This document shows positions 44,346 to 54,802 of a stretch of DNA of 64,000 bases, one piece after another (within the stretch, counting starts at the first letter, position 1; each line of letters opens with the position of its first letter). Origin of the DNA: Streptomyces avidinii (GTDB lineage Bacteria > Actinomycetota > Actinomycetes > Streptomycetales > Streptomycetaceae). The stretch covers positions 484,043 to 548,042 of the forward strand of contig NZ_BMVL01000004.1 in the NCBI RefSeq assembly GCF_014650695.1, given 5' to 3'. The position numbers and the translations under genes were made by a program. The notes beneath the pieces were generated by a model. That model saw only the letters and a list, made by a program, of their open reading frames with translations, ran no database searches and had not been told where the DNA came from.

Positions 44346-44366
44346 GTGTTACATCAGTTGTGTCAC
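44346..44366. promoter_or_regulatory. Imperfect palindrome before beta-oxidation operon
   Basis: GTGTTACA (44346-44353) and TGTGTCAC (44359-44366) pair at 6 of 8 positions around TCAGT, 50 bases before the operon start. Candidate TetR/FadR-type operator. Confidence 0.45.
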
Positions 44367-44371
44367 ATAGC

Positions 44372-44398
44372 CGCACACCACGCACACCACGCACACCA
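44372..44398. repeat. Three 9-bp tandem repeats
   Basis: CGCACACCA three times head to tail, ending 17 bases before the CoA transferase/racemase ATG. Confidence 0.75.
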
Positions 44399-44415
44399 GA
44401 GCCGCTGGGGGCCCG

Positions 44416-45573
44416 ATGGCAGTGTCAGGGAACGGGAACCGGGATACGAGCGGGCCCGGCCCGCTCGCCGGAGTGCGCGTCGTCGAACTGGCGGGCATCG
44501 GCCCCGGGCCGTTCGCCGCCATGCTCCTCGCCGACCTGGGCGCGGACGTCGTACGGGTGGACCGGCCCGGCGGTGGCGGGCTCGCGGTCGATCCTGCCTA
44601 CGACATCACCAACCGCGGCAAACGCTCCGTCCTGGTCGACCTGAAGTCCGCCGACGGACCCGCCCGCGTCCTGGACCTGGTCGAGCGGGCCGACGTGCTC
44701 CTGGAGGGCTTCCGGCCCGGCGTCGCCGAGCGGCTCGGGGTCGGACCGGCCGAGTGCCGCGCCCGCAACCCGAGGCTGGTCTACGGGCGGATGACCGGCT
44801 GGGGACAGGAGGGCCCACTCGCCGAGACCGCCGGGCACGACATCGCGTACATCGCCGTCACCGGCGCCCTCGGCATGATCGGCAACCCTGGAGAGCCGCC
44901 GGCCGTCCCCGCCAATCTGGTCGGGGACTACGCGGGCGGTTCGCTCTACCTGGTGATCGGGGTCCTGGCGGCCCTCCACCACGCCCGCGCCACCGGCACC
45001 GGCCAGGTCGTCGACGCGGCCATCGTCGACGGCACCGCCCACCTCACCGCCATGATCCACGGAATGATGGCGGCGGGCGGCTGGCAGGACCGCCGCGGGG
45101 CCAACCTCCTCGACGGCGGCTGCCCGTTCTACGGCACCTACGAGACCTCCGACGGCCGGTACATGGCCGTCGGCGCGCTGGAGCAGCAGTTCTACGACAC
45201 CTTCGTGCAGCTCCTCGGCATCGAGGACCGGGCTCCGGCCCGCAAGGACCTCGCCCGCTGGAGCGAGTTGCGGGAGGCCGTCGCCGCGCGCTTCAGGACC
45301 CGTACGCGGGCGGAGTGGACGGCCGTCTTCGAGGGCAGCGACGCCTGCGTGGCCCCCGTGCTCTCGCTCCGCGAGGCCCCGGACCACCCGCACCTCGCCG
45401 CCCGCGGGACCTTCACCGACTTCGGCGGGATCGTCCAGCCCGCGCCCGCGCCGCGGTTCTCGGCGACCCCGGGCGCCGTCACCGCGGGCCCGGCGCAGCC
45501 GGGAGCGCACGCCGAGTCGGTCGCGGCCGACTGGGACGTACCGGCCCTGCTCGGGAAGGAGGAGGAGAACTGA
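44416..45573 (+). CDS. CaiB/BaiF family: alpha-methylacyl-CoA racemase-like
   Basis: 385 aa. Matches the class III CoA transferase fold, and specifically the alpha-methylacyl-CoA racemase branch: catalytic His141 in AGHDIAY and Asp171 in VGDYAGG. It interconverts (R)- and (S)-2-methylacyl-CoAs, which is needed before branched-chain fatty acids or sterol side chains can enter beta-oxidation. First gene of a five-gene operon; its stop overlaps the next ATG (TGATG). Activity as a plain CoA transferase cannot be excluded. Confidence 0.87.
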   Translation: MAVSGNGNRDTSGPGPLAGVRVVELAGIGPGPFAAMLLADLGADVVRVDRPGGGGLAVDPAYDITNRGKRSVLVDLKSADGPARVLDLVERADVLLEGFRPGVAERLGVGPAECRARNPRLVYGRMTGWGQEGPLAETAGHDIAYIAVTGALGMIGNPGEPPAVPANLVGDYAGGSLYLVIGVLAALHHARATGTGQVVDAAIVDGTAHLTAMIHGMMAAGGWQDRRGANLLDGGCPFYGTYETSDGRYMAVGALEQQFYDTFVQLLGIEDRAPARKDLARWSELREAVAARFRTRTRAEWTAVFEGSDACVAPVLSLREAPDHPHLAARGTFTDFGGIVQPAPAPRFSATPGAVTAGPAQPGAHAESVAADWDVPALLGKEEEN

Positions 45574-46598
45574 TGGAACTGTCCATGATGCTCGACTACG
45601 CGGGGGACCCGCGCCGGGCCGCGGACCAGGCCGCGGCACTGGAGTCCGCCGGGCTCGACGCCGTATGGGTGGCCGAGGCCTGGGGCTTCGACTCCCCGAC
45701 GATCATGGGCTACCTCGCCGCCCGCACCGAGCGGCTGAAGATCGGCTCGGCCATCCTCAACGTCTACTCGCGCACCCCCGGCCTGATCGCCCAGACCGCC
45801 GCCGGCCTGGACGCGCTCTCCGGCGGCCGGGCGCTGCTCGGCCTCGGCGCCTCCGGCCCGCAGGTCGTCGAGGGCTGGCACGGGATGCCGTACGACAAGC
45901 CGCTGGGCCGGACCCGCGAGACGGTCGAGCTGTGCCGGCGCATCTGGCGCCGCGAGACGATCGACCACCACGGCATCACGGACATGCCGCTGCCGGCGGA
46001 GAAGGGCGGCCGGCACGGCAAGCCGCTGAAGATCCTCACCCGCCCGGTCCGCCCCGCGATCCCCGTCTACATCGCCTCGCTCGGCCCGGCCAATGTGCGG
46101 ATGACCGCCGAGATCGCCGACGGCTGGTTGCCCACCCTCTTCATCCCGGAGAAGGCCGCCTCGGTGTGGGGCACCCCGCTCGCCGAGGGGACGGCGGGGC
46201 GTGCGCCGGAGCTCGGCCCGCTGCAGACCGTCGCGGGCGGCCTGCTCGCCATCGGCGACGACGCGGCCGCCGTCCGGGACCTGGCACGGCCGCAGATCGC
46301 CCTGTACGTCGGCGGGATGGGCGCGGTCGGCAAGAACTTCTACAACGACCTCGCCGTCGCCTACGGCTACGAGGAAGAGGCCCGCCGGATCCAGGAGCTG
46401 TACCTCTCCGGACGCAAACGCGACGCCGCGGCCGCCGTCCCGGACGAGTTCTGCGAGCTGATGACGCTCTGCGGGCCCGAGGGATACGTGCGCGAGCGCG
46501 TCGAGGCCTTCCGCGAGGCGGGCGTCACCATGCTCAACGTCACCCCCGTGGGCCCCGACCCGGCCCGGCTGATCGAAACCGTCAAGAACTGGCTCTGA
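45573..46598 (+). CDS. LLM-class F420/flavin-dependent oxidoreductase
   Basis: 341 aa. The luciferase-like TIM-barrel pattern is clear: MELSMMLDYAGDPRRAADQAAALESAGLDAVWVAEAWGFDS, GSAILNVYSRTPGLIAQTAAGLDALS, LGLGASGPQVVEGWHG. Streptomyces members use coenzyme F420 or FMN. In this operon it could act as an F420-dependent acyl-CoA dehydrogenase or reductase step. It starts on GGAGGAGAAC and overlaps the racemase stop by one base. Confidence 0.88.
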   Translation: MELSMMLDYAGDPRRAADQAAALESAGLDAVWVAEAWGFDSPTIMGYLAARTERLKIGSAILNVYSRTPGLIAQTAAGLDALSGGRALLGLGASGPQVVEGWHGMPYDKPLGRTRETVELCRRIWRRETIDHHGITDMPLPAEKGGRHGKPLKILTRPVRPAIPVYIASLGPANVRMTAEIADGWLPTLFIPEKAASVWGTPLAEGTAGRAPELGPLQTVAGGLLAIGDDAAAVRDLARPQIALYVGGMGAVGKNFYNDLAVAYGYEEEARRIQELYLSGRKRDAAAAVPDEFCELMTLCGPEGYVRERVEAFREAGVTMLNVTPVGPDPARLIETVKNWL

Positions 46599-46672
46599 GC
46601 GGGGCGGGGAACGCCCGGACTCCGCCCTCGACCGCTCCTTCACCCACCCCGACCCCGCTGAGAGGGGCCCCG

Positions 46673-47815
46673 ATGCAACGCCGCATCTTCGACGCCGACC
46701 ACGAGGCGTTCCGCGAGACCGTACGCACCTTCCTCGCCAAGGAGGTGCTGCCGCACTACGAGCAGTGGGAGAAGGACGGGATCGTCAGCCGCGAGGCCTG
46801 GCGGGCCGCCGGCCGGCAGGGGCTGCTGGGCCTCGCCGTCCCGGAGGAGTACGGCGGCGGCGGGAACACCGACTTCCGCTACGCCGCCGTGATCGCCGAG
46901 GAGTTCACCCGCGCGGGCGCCCCGGGGCTGGCCATCGGCCTGCACAACGACATCATCGGGCCCTATCTGACCTCGCTCGCCACCGAGGAGCAGAAGCGCC
47001 GCTGGCTGCCCGGCTTCTGCTCCGGGGAGACCATCACCGCCATCGCGATGACCGAGCCGGGCGCGGGCTCCGACCTCCAGGGGATCCGCACCACCGCCGA
47101 GGACCGCGGCGACCACTGGGTGCTCAACGGGTCCAAGACCTTCATCTCCAACGGGATCCTCGCCGACCTGGTGATCGTGGTCGCGAAGACCACCCCCGAG
47201 GGCGGGTCGCACGGCCTGTCGCTACTGGTCGTCGAGCGCGGCGCGGAGGGCTTCGAGCGCGGCCGCAACCTCGACAAGATCGGCCAGAAGTCCCAGGACA
47301 CCGCCGAGCTCTTCTTCAACGACGTACGCGTCCCCAAGGAGAACCTGCTCGGCGAGCAGAACGGCGCCTTCGTCCACCTGATGACCAATCTCGCGCAGGA
47401 GCGGATGGGCATCGCCATGGCCGGCATCGCCGCCGCCGAGCACCTGCTGGAGATCACCACCCAGTACGTGAAGGAGCGCGAGGCCTTCGGCCGTCCGCTG
47501 GCCAAGCTCCAGCACATCCGGTTCGAGATCGCGGAGATGGCCACCGAGGTCGCCGTCACCCGGAGCTTCCTCGACCGGTGCATCACCGACCACGCCAACG
47601 GCGAACTGGACCACGTGCACGCCTCGATGGCCAAGTGGTGGGCCACCGAGCTGCAGAAGCGCGTCGCGGACCGCTGCCTCCAGCTGCACGGCGGCTACGG
47701 CTACATGAGCGAGTACCGGGTCGCACGGGCCTTCACCGACGGCCGCATCCAGACCATCTACGGCGGCACGACCGAGATCATGAAAGAGATCATCGGCCGT
47801 TCCCTGCTCGGCTGA
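46673..47815 (+). CDS. Acyl-CoA dehydrogenase
   Basis: 380 aa. FAD/substrate motifs are present: MTEPGAGSDLQGI, QERMGIAMAGIAAAEHLLEIT, LQLHGGYGYMSEY and YGGTTEIMKEIIGR, whose Glu near 370 is the usual catalytic base. It oxidises an acyl-CoA to the trans-2-enoyl-CoA, the first step of beta-oxidation. ATG 46673 is preceded by GAGAGGGG. It is the third gene in the operon, 74 bp after the LLM gene. Confidence 0.92.
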   Translation: MQRRIFDADHEAFRETVRTFLAKEVLPHYEQWEKDGIVSREAWRAAGRQGLLGLAVPEEYGGGGNTDFRYAAVIAEEFTRAGAPGLAIGLHNDIIGPYLTSLATEEQKRRWLPGFCSGETITAIAMTEPGAGSDLQGIRTTAEDRGDHWVLNGSKTFISNGILADLVIVVAKTTPEGGSHGLSLLVVERGAEGFERGRNLDKIGQKSQDTAELFFNDVRVPKENLLGEQNGAFVHLMTNLAQERMGIAMAGIAAAEHLLEITTQYVKEREAFGRPLAKLQHIRFEIAEMATEVAVTRSFLDRCITDHANGELDHVHASMAKWWATELQKRVADRCLQLHGGYGYMSEYRVARAFTDGRIQTIYGGTTEIMKEIIGRSLLG

Positions 47816-47870
47816 ACTCCCTCTTCCTGCCCCCCTTCCTCCCTCCGGAAACCTCCGAAAGGCTTGACCA

Positions 47871-49085
<1,215 letters not shown>

Positions 49086-49136
49086 TCCGCCCTGTTCCCC
49101 CTGCCCACCGGACCTTCCGAAACGAAAGCAGTGACC

Positions 49137-51308
49137 ATGAGCGAGTCCACCACGATCCGCTGGGAACAGGACGAGACCGGCGTCGTCACCCTGATCCTCG
49201 ACGACCCCGACCAGTCCGCCAACACGATGAACCAGGCCTTCAAGGACTCCATCGCGGCCGTCGCCGACCGCGCCGAGGCCGAGAAGGACTCCATCCGGGG
49301 CATCATCTTCACCTCCGCCAAGAAGACCTTCTTCGCGGGCGGCGACCTCAAGGACATGATCCGGCTCCGCCCGGCGGACGCGCAGATCGCCTTCGACACC
49401 GGCACCGACATCAAGCGCTCCCTGCGCCGGATCGAGACCCTCGGCAAGCCCGTCGTCGCCGCGATCAACGGCGCCGCCCTCGGCGGGGGGTACGAGATCT
49501 GCCTCGCCTCCCACCACCGCGTCGCCCTCGACGCGCCGGGCTCCAAGATCGGCCTGCCCGAGGTCACCCTGGGCCTCCTCCCCGCCGGTGGCGGTGTCAC
49601 CCGCACCGTGCGCCTGATGGGCATCGCCGACGCGCTGCTCAAGGTGCTGCTCCAGGGGACCCGGTACACCCCGCAGCGCGCCCTCGACAACGGCCTCGTG
49701 CACGAACTGGCGGCCACGCCCGAGGAGATGCTGGCCAAGGCCCACGCCTTCATCGACGCCAACCCGGAGTCGAAGCAGCCCTGGGACGTCCCGGGCTACA
49801 GGATCCCGGGCGGTACGCCGTCCAACCCGAAGTTCGCCGCGAACCTCCCGGCCTTCCCGGCCAACCTGAAGAAGCAGCTGAACGGGGCCCCGTACCCGGC
49901 TCCGCGCAACATCCTGGCCTGCGCCGTCGAGGGCTCCCAGGTGGACTTCGAGACCGCGCTGACCATCGAGGCCCGCTACTTCACCGAGCTGGTCACCGGA
50001 CAGACCGCCAAGAACATGATCCAGGCGTTCTTCTTCGACCTCCAGGCCGTCAACGCGGGCCGAAGCCGACCGCAGGGCATCACGCCCCGCACGGTGCGCA
50101 AGGTCGCCGTCCTCGGTGCCGGAATGATGGGCGCGGGCATCGCGTACTCCTGCGCCCGCGCGGGCATCGAGGTGGTGCTGAAGGACGTCACCGCCGAGGC
50201 CGCCGCGAAGGGCAAGGCGTACTCCGAGAAGCTGCTCGACAAGGCGCTCTCGCGGGGCCGGACCACCGAGGCCGAGCGGGCCGAGCTGCTCGCCCGGATC
50301 ACCCCGACCGCCGACGCGGCCGACCTCGCGGGCTGCGACGCCGTCATCGAGGCCGTCTTCGAGGACACCACCCTCAAGCACAAGGTGTTCCAGGAGATCC
50401 AGGACGTCATCGAGCCGGACGCGCTGCTCTGCTCCAACACCTCCACGCTGCCCATCACGGGCCTGGCGGAAGGGGTCTCGCGGCCGGTCGACTTCATCGG
50501 GCTGCACTTCTTCTCTCCCGTGGACAAGATGCCCCTGGTGGAGATCATCAAGGGGGAGCGGACGGGTGACGAGGCCATCGCCCGCGCCTTCGACCTGGTC
50601 CGCCGGATCAACAAGACGCCGATCGTGGTCAACGACTCGCGCGGCTTCTTCACCTCGCGCGTGATCGGCCAGTTCATCAACGAGGGCGTGGCGATGGTCG
50701 GCGAGGGCATCGAGCCCGCCTCGATCGAGCAGGCGGCCGCCCAGGCCGGTTACCCGGCCAAGGTGCTCTCCCTGATGGACGAGCTCACCCTGACCCTGCC
50801 GCGAAAGATCCGCAACGAGAGCCGCAAGGCCTTCGAGGCGGAGGGCCGGACGTGGACCGAGCACCCCGCCGACACCGTCATCGACCGGATGGTCGACGAG
50901 TTCGGCCGCCCCGGCCGCAGCGGCGGCGCCGGCTTCTACGAGTACGACGAGTCGGGCAAGCGCGCCCGCCTCTGGCCGGGCCTGCGCGAGCACTTCACCA
51001 AGCCGGAGGTCGACGTCCCGTTCGAGGACATGAAGGAGCGGATGCTCTTCTCCGAGGCCCTGGACACCGTCCGCTGCCTCGACGAGGGCGTGCTCACCTC
51101 GATCGCCGACGCCAACATCGGCTCCATCATGGGCATCGGCTTCCCCGCCTGGACCGGTGGTGTGATCCAGTACATCAACGGCTACGAGGGAGGCCTGCCC
51201 GGCTTCGTGGCCCGTGCCCGCGAGCTGGCGGCCCAGTACGGGGAGCGCTTCACCCCGCCGGCCTCGCTGATCGCGAAGGCCGAGCGCGGCGAGACGTACA
51301 CGGACTGA
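49137..51308 (+). CDS. Beta-oxidation multienzyme protein (FadB-like)
   Basis: 723 aa. The N-terminal enoyl-CoA hydratase part (VVAAINGAALGGGYEICLASHHRVA, about 110-135) is followed by a 3-hydroxyacyl-CoA dehydrogenase part with VAVLGAGMMGAGIAYSCARAG near 325, NTSTLPI and HFFSPVDKMPLVEII. It hydrates enoyl-CoA and oxidises the product. With the thiolase it completes the cycle. ATG 49137 is used; a GTG at 49131 is also in frame. It is the last gene of the operon and ends at a strong terminator. Confidence 0.94.
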   Translation: MSESTTIRWEQDETGVVTLILDDPDQSANTMNQAFKDSIAAVADRAEAEKDSIRGIIFTSAKKTFFAGGDLKDMIRLRPADAQIAFDTGTDIKRSLRRIETLGKPVVAAINGAALGGGYEICLASHHRVALDAPGSKIGLPEVTLGLLPAGGGVTRTVRLMGIADALLKVLLQGTRYTPQRALDNGLVHELAATPEEMLAKAHAFIDANPESKQPWDVPGYRIPGGTPSNPKFAANLPAFPANLKKQLNGAPYPAPRNILACAVEGSQVDFETALTIEARYFTELVTGQTAKNMIQAFFFDLQAVNAGRSRPQGITPRTVRKVAVLGAGMMGAGIAYSCARAGIEVVLKDVTAEAAAKGKAYSEKLLDKALSRGRTTEAERAELLARITPTADAADLAGCDAVIEAVFEDTTLKHKVFQEIQDVIEPDALLCSNTSTLPITGLAEGVSRPVDFIGLHFFSPVDKMPLVEIIKGERTGDEAIARAFDLVRRINKTPIVVNDSRGFFTSRVIGQFINEGVAMVGEGIEPASIEQAAAQAGYPAKVLSLMDELTLTLPRKIRNESRKAFEAEGRTWTEHPADTVIDRMVDEFGRPGRSGGAGFYEYDESGKRARLWPGLREHFTKPEVDVPFEDMKERMLFSEALDTVRCLDEGVLTSIADANIGSIMGIGFPAWTGGVIQYINGYEGGLPGFVARARELAAQYGERFTPPASLIAKAERGETYTD

Positions 51309-51315
51309 GCACGGC

Positions 51316-51348
51316 CGCCCCGGGCCCGCCGCGAGCGGGCCCGGGGCG
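51316..51348 (+). terminator. Terminator after FadB-like gene
   Basis: Perfect 14-bp stem CGCCCCGGGCCCGC / GCGGGCCCGGGGCG with loop CGCGA, starting 8 bases after the stop. It is symmetrical and may also serve the convergent gene ending at 51357. Confidence 0.85.
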
Positions 51349-51356
51349 CCTCCGGC

Positions 51357-51839
51357 TCAGCGGCCGGGGTCGCTCAGGAACGCGAACACCCCGCGCTCCT
51401 CGGAGCCGTCCGGGGCGGTCCACCGGGCCAGCACCTGCCCCCGGACACCGTCTGCGGTGGTGGGACCGGGGCGCAGGACCCGGGTCAGCGTGAGGCCGTG
51501 GAGGGGTCCCGGCTGACCGGCCGCGCCCACCCCGATGACGGTGGCGTCGGCGGTGTCGGACACCTTCCCGGGGCCGGCCAGGGGCGCCGGTACGCCCCTC
51601 AGCCCGGCGCGGACCTCCACCGTAGGGTCGGCGGTGTCGCTCTCGTTCTGGTCCTGCGCCGTGGTGCGGCCCGCCAGCAGCGCGAGCAACTGCTCGACCA
51701 GGACCGGGTCGTGGGCGCCGTCGTAGACCCAGCGCCTCCCCAGCGTCCCGTGCATCAGGGTGCCTACCAGCCCGTCCTCGGCGCCCGCCGGCGCGGCCCC
51801 GCGATAGGTGAGCGGGACGGTGCGGTGAATGACTGCCAT
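51357..51839 (-). CDS. Short maltokinase N-cap-like protein
   Basis: 160 aa. The opening MAVIHRT and the following VPLTYRGAAPAGAEDGLVGTLMHGTLGRRWVYDGAHDPVLVEQLLALL resemble the N-terminal cap of maltokinase and the CG0192-like family. The first about 40 residues of those proteins, with their WLPxQPWY segment, are missing, so this is a shortened relative. Two similar octapeptides (SDTADPTV, SDTADATV) occur at about 67 and 94. No kinase domain follows. Function unknown; it lies beside the MerR gene. Confidence 0.55.
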   Translation of the reverse strand: MAVIHRTVPLTYRGAAPAGAEDGLVGTLMHGTLGRRWVYDGAHDPVLVEQLLALLAGRTTAQDQNESDTADPTVEVRAGLRGVPAPLAGPGKVSDTADATVIGVGAAGQPGPLHGLTLTRVLRPGPTTADGVRGQVLARWTAPDGSEERGVFAFLSDPGR

Positions 51840-51850
51840 GAGCCCTGAAA

Positions 51851-52579
51851 CTACCCGGATTCCGAGGCGAACGCCGCCCGCAATTCCTCGCGCAGGGACC
51901 GCTGGAAGGCCGTCACCAGCGCCTGGACCACCATCGGCTGCATGTGCGCCGACAGCGCCTTCATGGACTCCACCCGCTCCGGATCGCTCTCGCCCTGTGT
52001 GAACGGCCCCCACACCTCGTCGCGGAACAATCCCGTCAGCTCGTGGGCCGCCGAGCGGGCGTGCTCCATCAGCACCCGGCGCGCCGCCAGGATCGTCTCG
52101 TGGGCGATCGGTACATCGAGCAGCGCGACCCCCAGCCGCAGCAGCCCCACGTCCACCCGGAACCCGTCCCCCGAGACGGCGAGCACGTTCATCGCCGTCA
52201 GCCGCCGGACATCGGTGTCCGACAGGCTCCGTCCCGCCCGCTTCTCCAGCTCCTCCCGCGACACCTCCTGGGCCGCGTCCGGCGCCCAACTGGCCACCAT
52301 CGCCCGGTGGATCGCCAGGTCATGGGCGCTCAGGTCGTCGGGCAGCGCGTCCAGGTAGCGCTCGATGGCGGACAGGGTCATGCCCTGGTGCTGGAGCTCC
52401 TCGATCAGTGCCAGCCGGGAGAGGTGTTCCGGCCCGTAGTGCCCCACCCGACGAGGGCCGATCACGGGAGGGGGCAAAAGCCCGCGGGTGCTGTAGAAAC
52501 GAACGGTGCGCACGGTGACGCCCGCCCGGGCCGCCAGCTCGTCGACGGTGAGCATCGGCTCGGGTGCCTGGTCGGCCAT
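51851..52579 (-). CDS. MerR-family regulator
   Basis: 242 aa. N-terminal winged helix-turn-helix MLTVDELAARAGVTVRTVRFYSTRGLLPPPV (about 9-39) with the coiled stretch typical of MerR, then a C-terminal domain of about 130 residues that replaces the short metal loop of classical MerR. This suggests a hydrophobic ligand. It is divergent from the acyl-CoA ligase gene over 85 bp, so acyl-CoA or fatty acid sensing is a fair inference. Start ATG 52579. Confidence 0.87.
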   Translation of the reverse strand: MADQAPEPMLTVDELAARAGVTVRTVRFYSTRGLLPPPVIGPRRVGHYGPEHLSRLALIEELQHQGMTLSAIERYLDALPDDLSAHDLAIHRAMVASWAPDAAQEVSREELEKRAGRSLSDTDVRRLTAMNVLAVSGDGFRVDVGLLRLGVALLDVPIAHETILAARRVLMEHARSAAHELTGLFRDEVWGPFTQGESDPERVESMKALSAHMQPMVVQALVTAFQRSLREELRAAFASESG

Positions 52580-52617
52580 CGTCTGCGCCTCGCTCTCTGC
52601 TCCACAGCTTGGGTTCA

Positions 52618-52630
52618 ACAGTATTGCTGT
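52618..52630. promoter_or_regulatory. Short inverted repeat in MerR/FadD gap
   Basis: ACAG-TATTG-CTGT, placed centrally between the divergent MerR and acyl-CoA ligase starts. Weak MerR operator candidate. Confidence 0.35.
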
Positions 52631-52664
52631 CGCACCAACGATGTGAAACGGCCAGGAGCTGCCC

Positions 52665-54506
52665 ATGACCACGAACCTGCGACTGCCCGGACGACCCGAA
52701 GAGATCACCCTGCCGGCCCTGCTGGCCCGCAACGCCGCCGAGCACGGGGAACTCCCCGCCCTCTCCTGGCGGGCGGGCCCCGAGGCCGCCGACTGGACGA
52801 CGCTGACCTGGGGCGAGGTGCGCACCAAGGTCGCCGTCCTCGCCGCCGGGTACGCCGCCCTCGGCGTCGAGCGCGGCGAGCACGTGCTGATGATGATGGG
52901 CAACCGCCCCGAGCACTGGCTCAGCGACCTCGCCCTCGTCCATCTGGGCGCCGTACCCGTCACCGTGTACGGGACCTCCGCGCCCGAGCAGATCGCCCAC
53001 ATCGCCCGCCACAGCCGGGCCCGGGTCGCCGTCGTCGAGGGCGCCCGCGAACTCCTGCGGTGGGAGCCGCTGCTGGCCGATGCCGGCGTCCCCCTGGAAC
53101 GCCTGGTCGTCGCCGAGGCCGCCGAGGCCGGCGGGCACTCCACCTACGCCTCCCTGTACTCCGGCGGGGCCCGGCTCCACCGGGGCGACGACTTCGAGAA
53201 GGCCTGGCAGGAGATCCGCCCCGAGGATCCGCTGACCGTCGTCTACACCTCCGGCACCACCGGCGACCCGAAGGGCGTGCGGCTGACCCACCGCAACATC
53301 GTGCTCCAGGCGGTCCGCCTCGACCGGCACGTGGAACTGCCCGAGCACGCCGAGCACATCTGCTACCTGCCCTTCGCGCACATAGCGGAGCGCGTCCTCG
53401 GCATCTACCTGCCGCTGCTGCGGGCCTCGCACGTCCGCCTGTGCGCCGACCCGACGGCCGTGTCGGGGGCTGTCCGCGAGCTGCACCCGGTGCAGTTCTT
53501 CGGCGTGCCCCGGGTGTGGGAGAAGCTCGCCGCCTCGGTGCGCGCGGTCCTCGCGCAGCTGCCAGAAGCGCAGCGCGGAGCCATCGAGGCAGCGGGGGAC
53601 CTGGCCCGCGCCCGGGCCGGGCACCGCGAGCGCGGCGAGGAGGTGCCGGCCGCGCTCGAAGCCTCGTACGCCGAGGTCAAGGAGCGGGTGCTGGACCCGC
53701 TGCTGCGGCTGGCGGGCATGGACCGGCTGATGTGGACGGCCAGCGCCACCGCACCGATGCCGATCGACGTGGTCCGCTTCTGGGCCGGCTGGGGCATCAC
53801 CATCATGGACGCCTGGGGGCTCACCGAGACCTCGGGCGTGTGCACGGTCAACAGCCCGGACGGGTTCCGGCTCGGCTCGGTGGGCCGCGCGATCGAGGGG
53901 GTGGAGCTGAGGCTGGCCGAGGACGGCGAGATCCTCACCCGCGGGGCGACCGTGTTCGGCGGCTACCTGCGGCCGGACGGCTCGCTGGAGAGCGCCTGCG
54001 ACGACGAGGGCTGGTTCCCGACGGGGGACATCGGCCGGCTCGACGAGGACGGGTACCTCTGGCTGACCGACCGCAAGAAGGAGCTGATCATCACCTCGAA
54101 CGGCAAGAACGTCTCGCCGGCCCTGGTGGAGAACACGGTCAAGGAGCACCCGCTGATCGGCCAGGCCCTGGTGCACGGCGACGGCCGCTCCTACCTCGTC
54201 GCCCTGCTGGTCCTGGACCCGGAGCTGGCCCCGGTCTGGGCCGCCGCCCGGGGCATCGAGGCCGCTTCCCCGTCCGCCCTCGCCGCGCACCCCGGTGTCC
54301 GGGAGGAGGTCGCCCGTGCGGTCGAGGCGGCCAACAGCCGGCTCAACCGGACCGAGCAGATCAAGCGGTACCGGCTGCTGACCGAGGAGTGGGGCCCGGA
54401 GTCCGGGGAGCTCACCCCCTCACTCAAGCTCCGCCGCCGAGTGGTCCGCGACAAGTACGGCGCACTGATCGAGGGCCTGTACGAGGAGCCGTACGAGAGC
54501 GCGTGA
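52665..54506 (+). CDS. Long-chain acyl-CoA synthetase (FadD-like)
   Basis: 613 aa. Adenylation motifs: YTSGTTGDPKGV (about 196-207), DAWGLTETSGV, GWFPTGDIG, and ITSNGKNVSPALVE with the C-terminal catalytic Lys in the LKLRRR region. It activates fatty acids to acyl-CoAs with ATP. ATG 52665 follows CAGGAGC. Divergent from a MerR gene that likely controls it. It feeds the beta-oxidation operon 3-8 kb upstream. Its terminator forms part of the repeat at 54494. Confidence 0.92.
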   Translation: MTTNLRLPGRPEEITLPALLARNAAEHGELPALSWRAGPEAADWTTLTWGEVRTKVAVLAAGYAALGVERGEHVLMMMGNRPEHWLSDLALVHLGAVPVTVYGTSAPEQIAHIARHSRARVAVVEGARELLRWEPLLADAGVPLERLVVAEAAEAGGHSTYASLYSGGARLHRGDDFEKAWQEIRPEDPLTVVYTSGTTGDPKGVRLTHRNIVLQAVRLDRHVELPEHAEHICYLPFAHIAERVLGIYLPLLRASHVRLCADPTAVSGAVRELHPVQFFGVPRVWEKLAASVRAVLAQLPEAQRGAIEAAGDLARARAGHRERGEEVPAALEASYAEVKERVLDPLLRLAGMDRLMWTASATAPMPIDVVRFWAGWGITIMDAWGLTETSGVCTVNSPDGFRLGSVGRAIEGVELRLAEDGEILTRGATVFGGYLRPDGSLESACDDEGWFPTGDIGRLDEDGYLWLTDRKKELIITSNGKNVSPALVENTVKEHPLIGQALVHGDGRSYLVALLVLDPELAPVWAAARGIEAASPSALAAHPGVREEVARAVEAANSRLNRTEQIKRYRLLTEEWGPESGELTPSLKLRRRVVRDKYGALIEGLYEEPYESA

Positions 54507-54525
54507 ACCGAAAGGCCCCGGTGCG
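54494..54525. repeat. Direct repeat copy 1 (fadD 3' end)
   Basis: CGAGAGCGCGTGAACCG (54494-54510), five unlike bases, then CCCCGGTGCG (54516-54525). The same 17+10 bases recur with equal spacing at 57725. This copy covers the last codons and terminator arm of the acyl-CoA ligase gene. GC bias makes chance possible. Confidence 0.55.
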
Positions 54526-54551
54526 ATGGGCCGCGCTCAGCGCACCGGGGG
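54515..54551 (+). terminator. Terminator after FadD-like gene
   Basis: CCCCGGTGCG (54516-54525) pairs with CGCACCGGGG (54541-54550), 15-base loop, directly after the ligase stop. Confidence 0.65.
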
Positions 54552-54563
54552 CTGGAGCGGGGC

Positions 54564-54787
54564 TCAGCGCGCGATGACGAAACCCCGCCCGGGCCGAGTC
54601 TGAACATCGCCGAGACGCGGGCGAGGACCCGAGCCGTCACATCCTGGCCGTCCGCGTCGACGACGACCCACGCCCCCTCCGGGTCGGCCAGCACCACGGT
54701 CCCGGGAATCCCGTACCGGCGCATCGCGTCGTGAGTCTCGAAAGGGCCGCTCGGGGAAGTGGCGAACGAAGCGCCCGCGGCTCCCAC
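54564..54787 (-). pseudogene. Small gene of the peptide operon, frame broken near its end
   Basis: From GTG 54787 the minus strand reads about 60 residues with strong coding character (GTVVLADPEGAWVVVDADGQDVTARVLARVSAMF). The frame then continues into antisense ligase sequence without sense. In the next frame the text runs RPGRGFVIAR and stops at 54564, so one base is probably missing or added near 54600. It lies 15 bp after the 62-aa gene. I do not recognise the family. No ribosome site is clear. Confidence 0.45.
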
Positions 54788-54802
54788 ACAGGGCAGGCCC
54801 GC

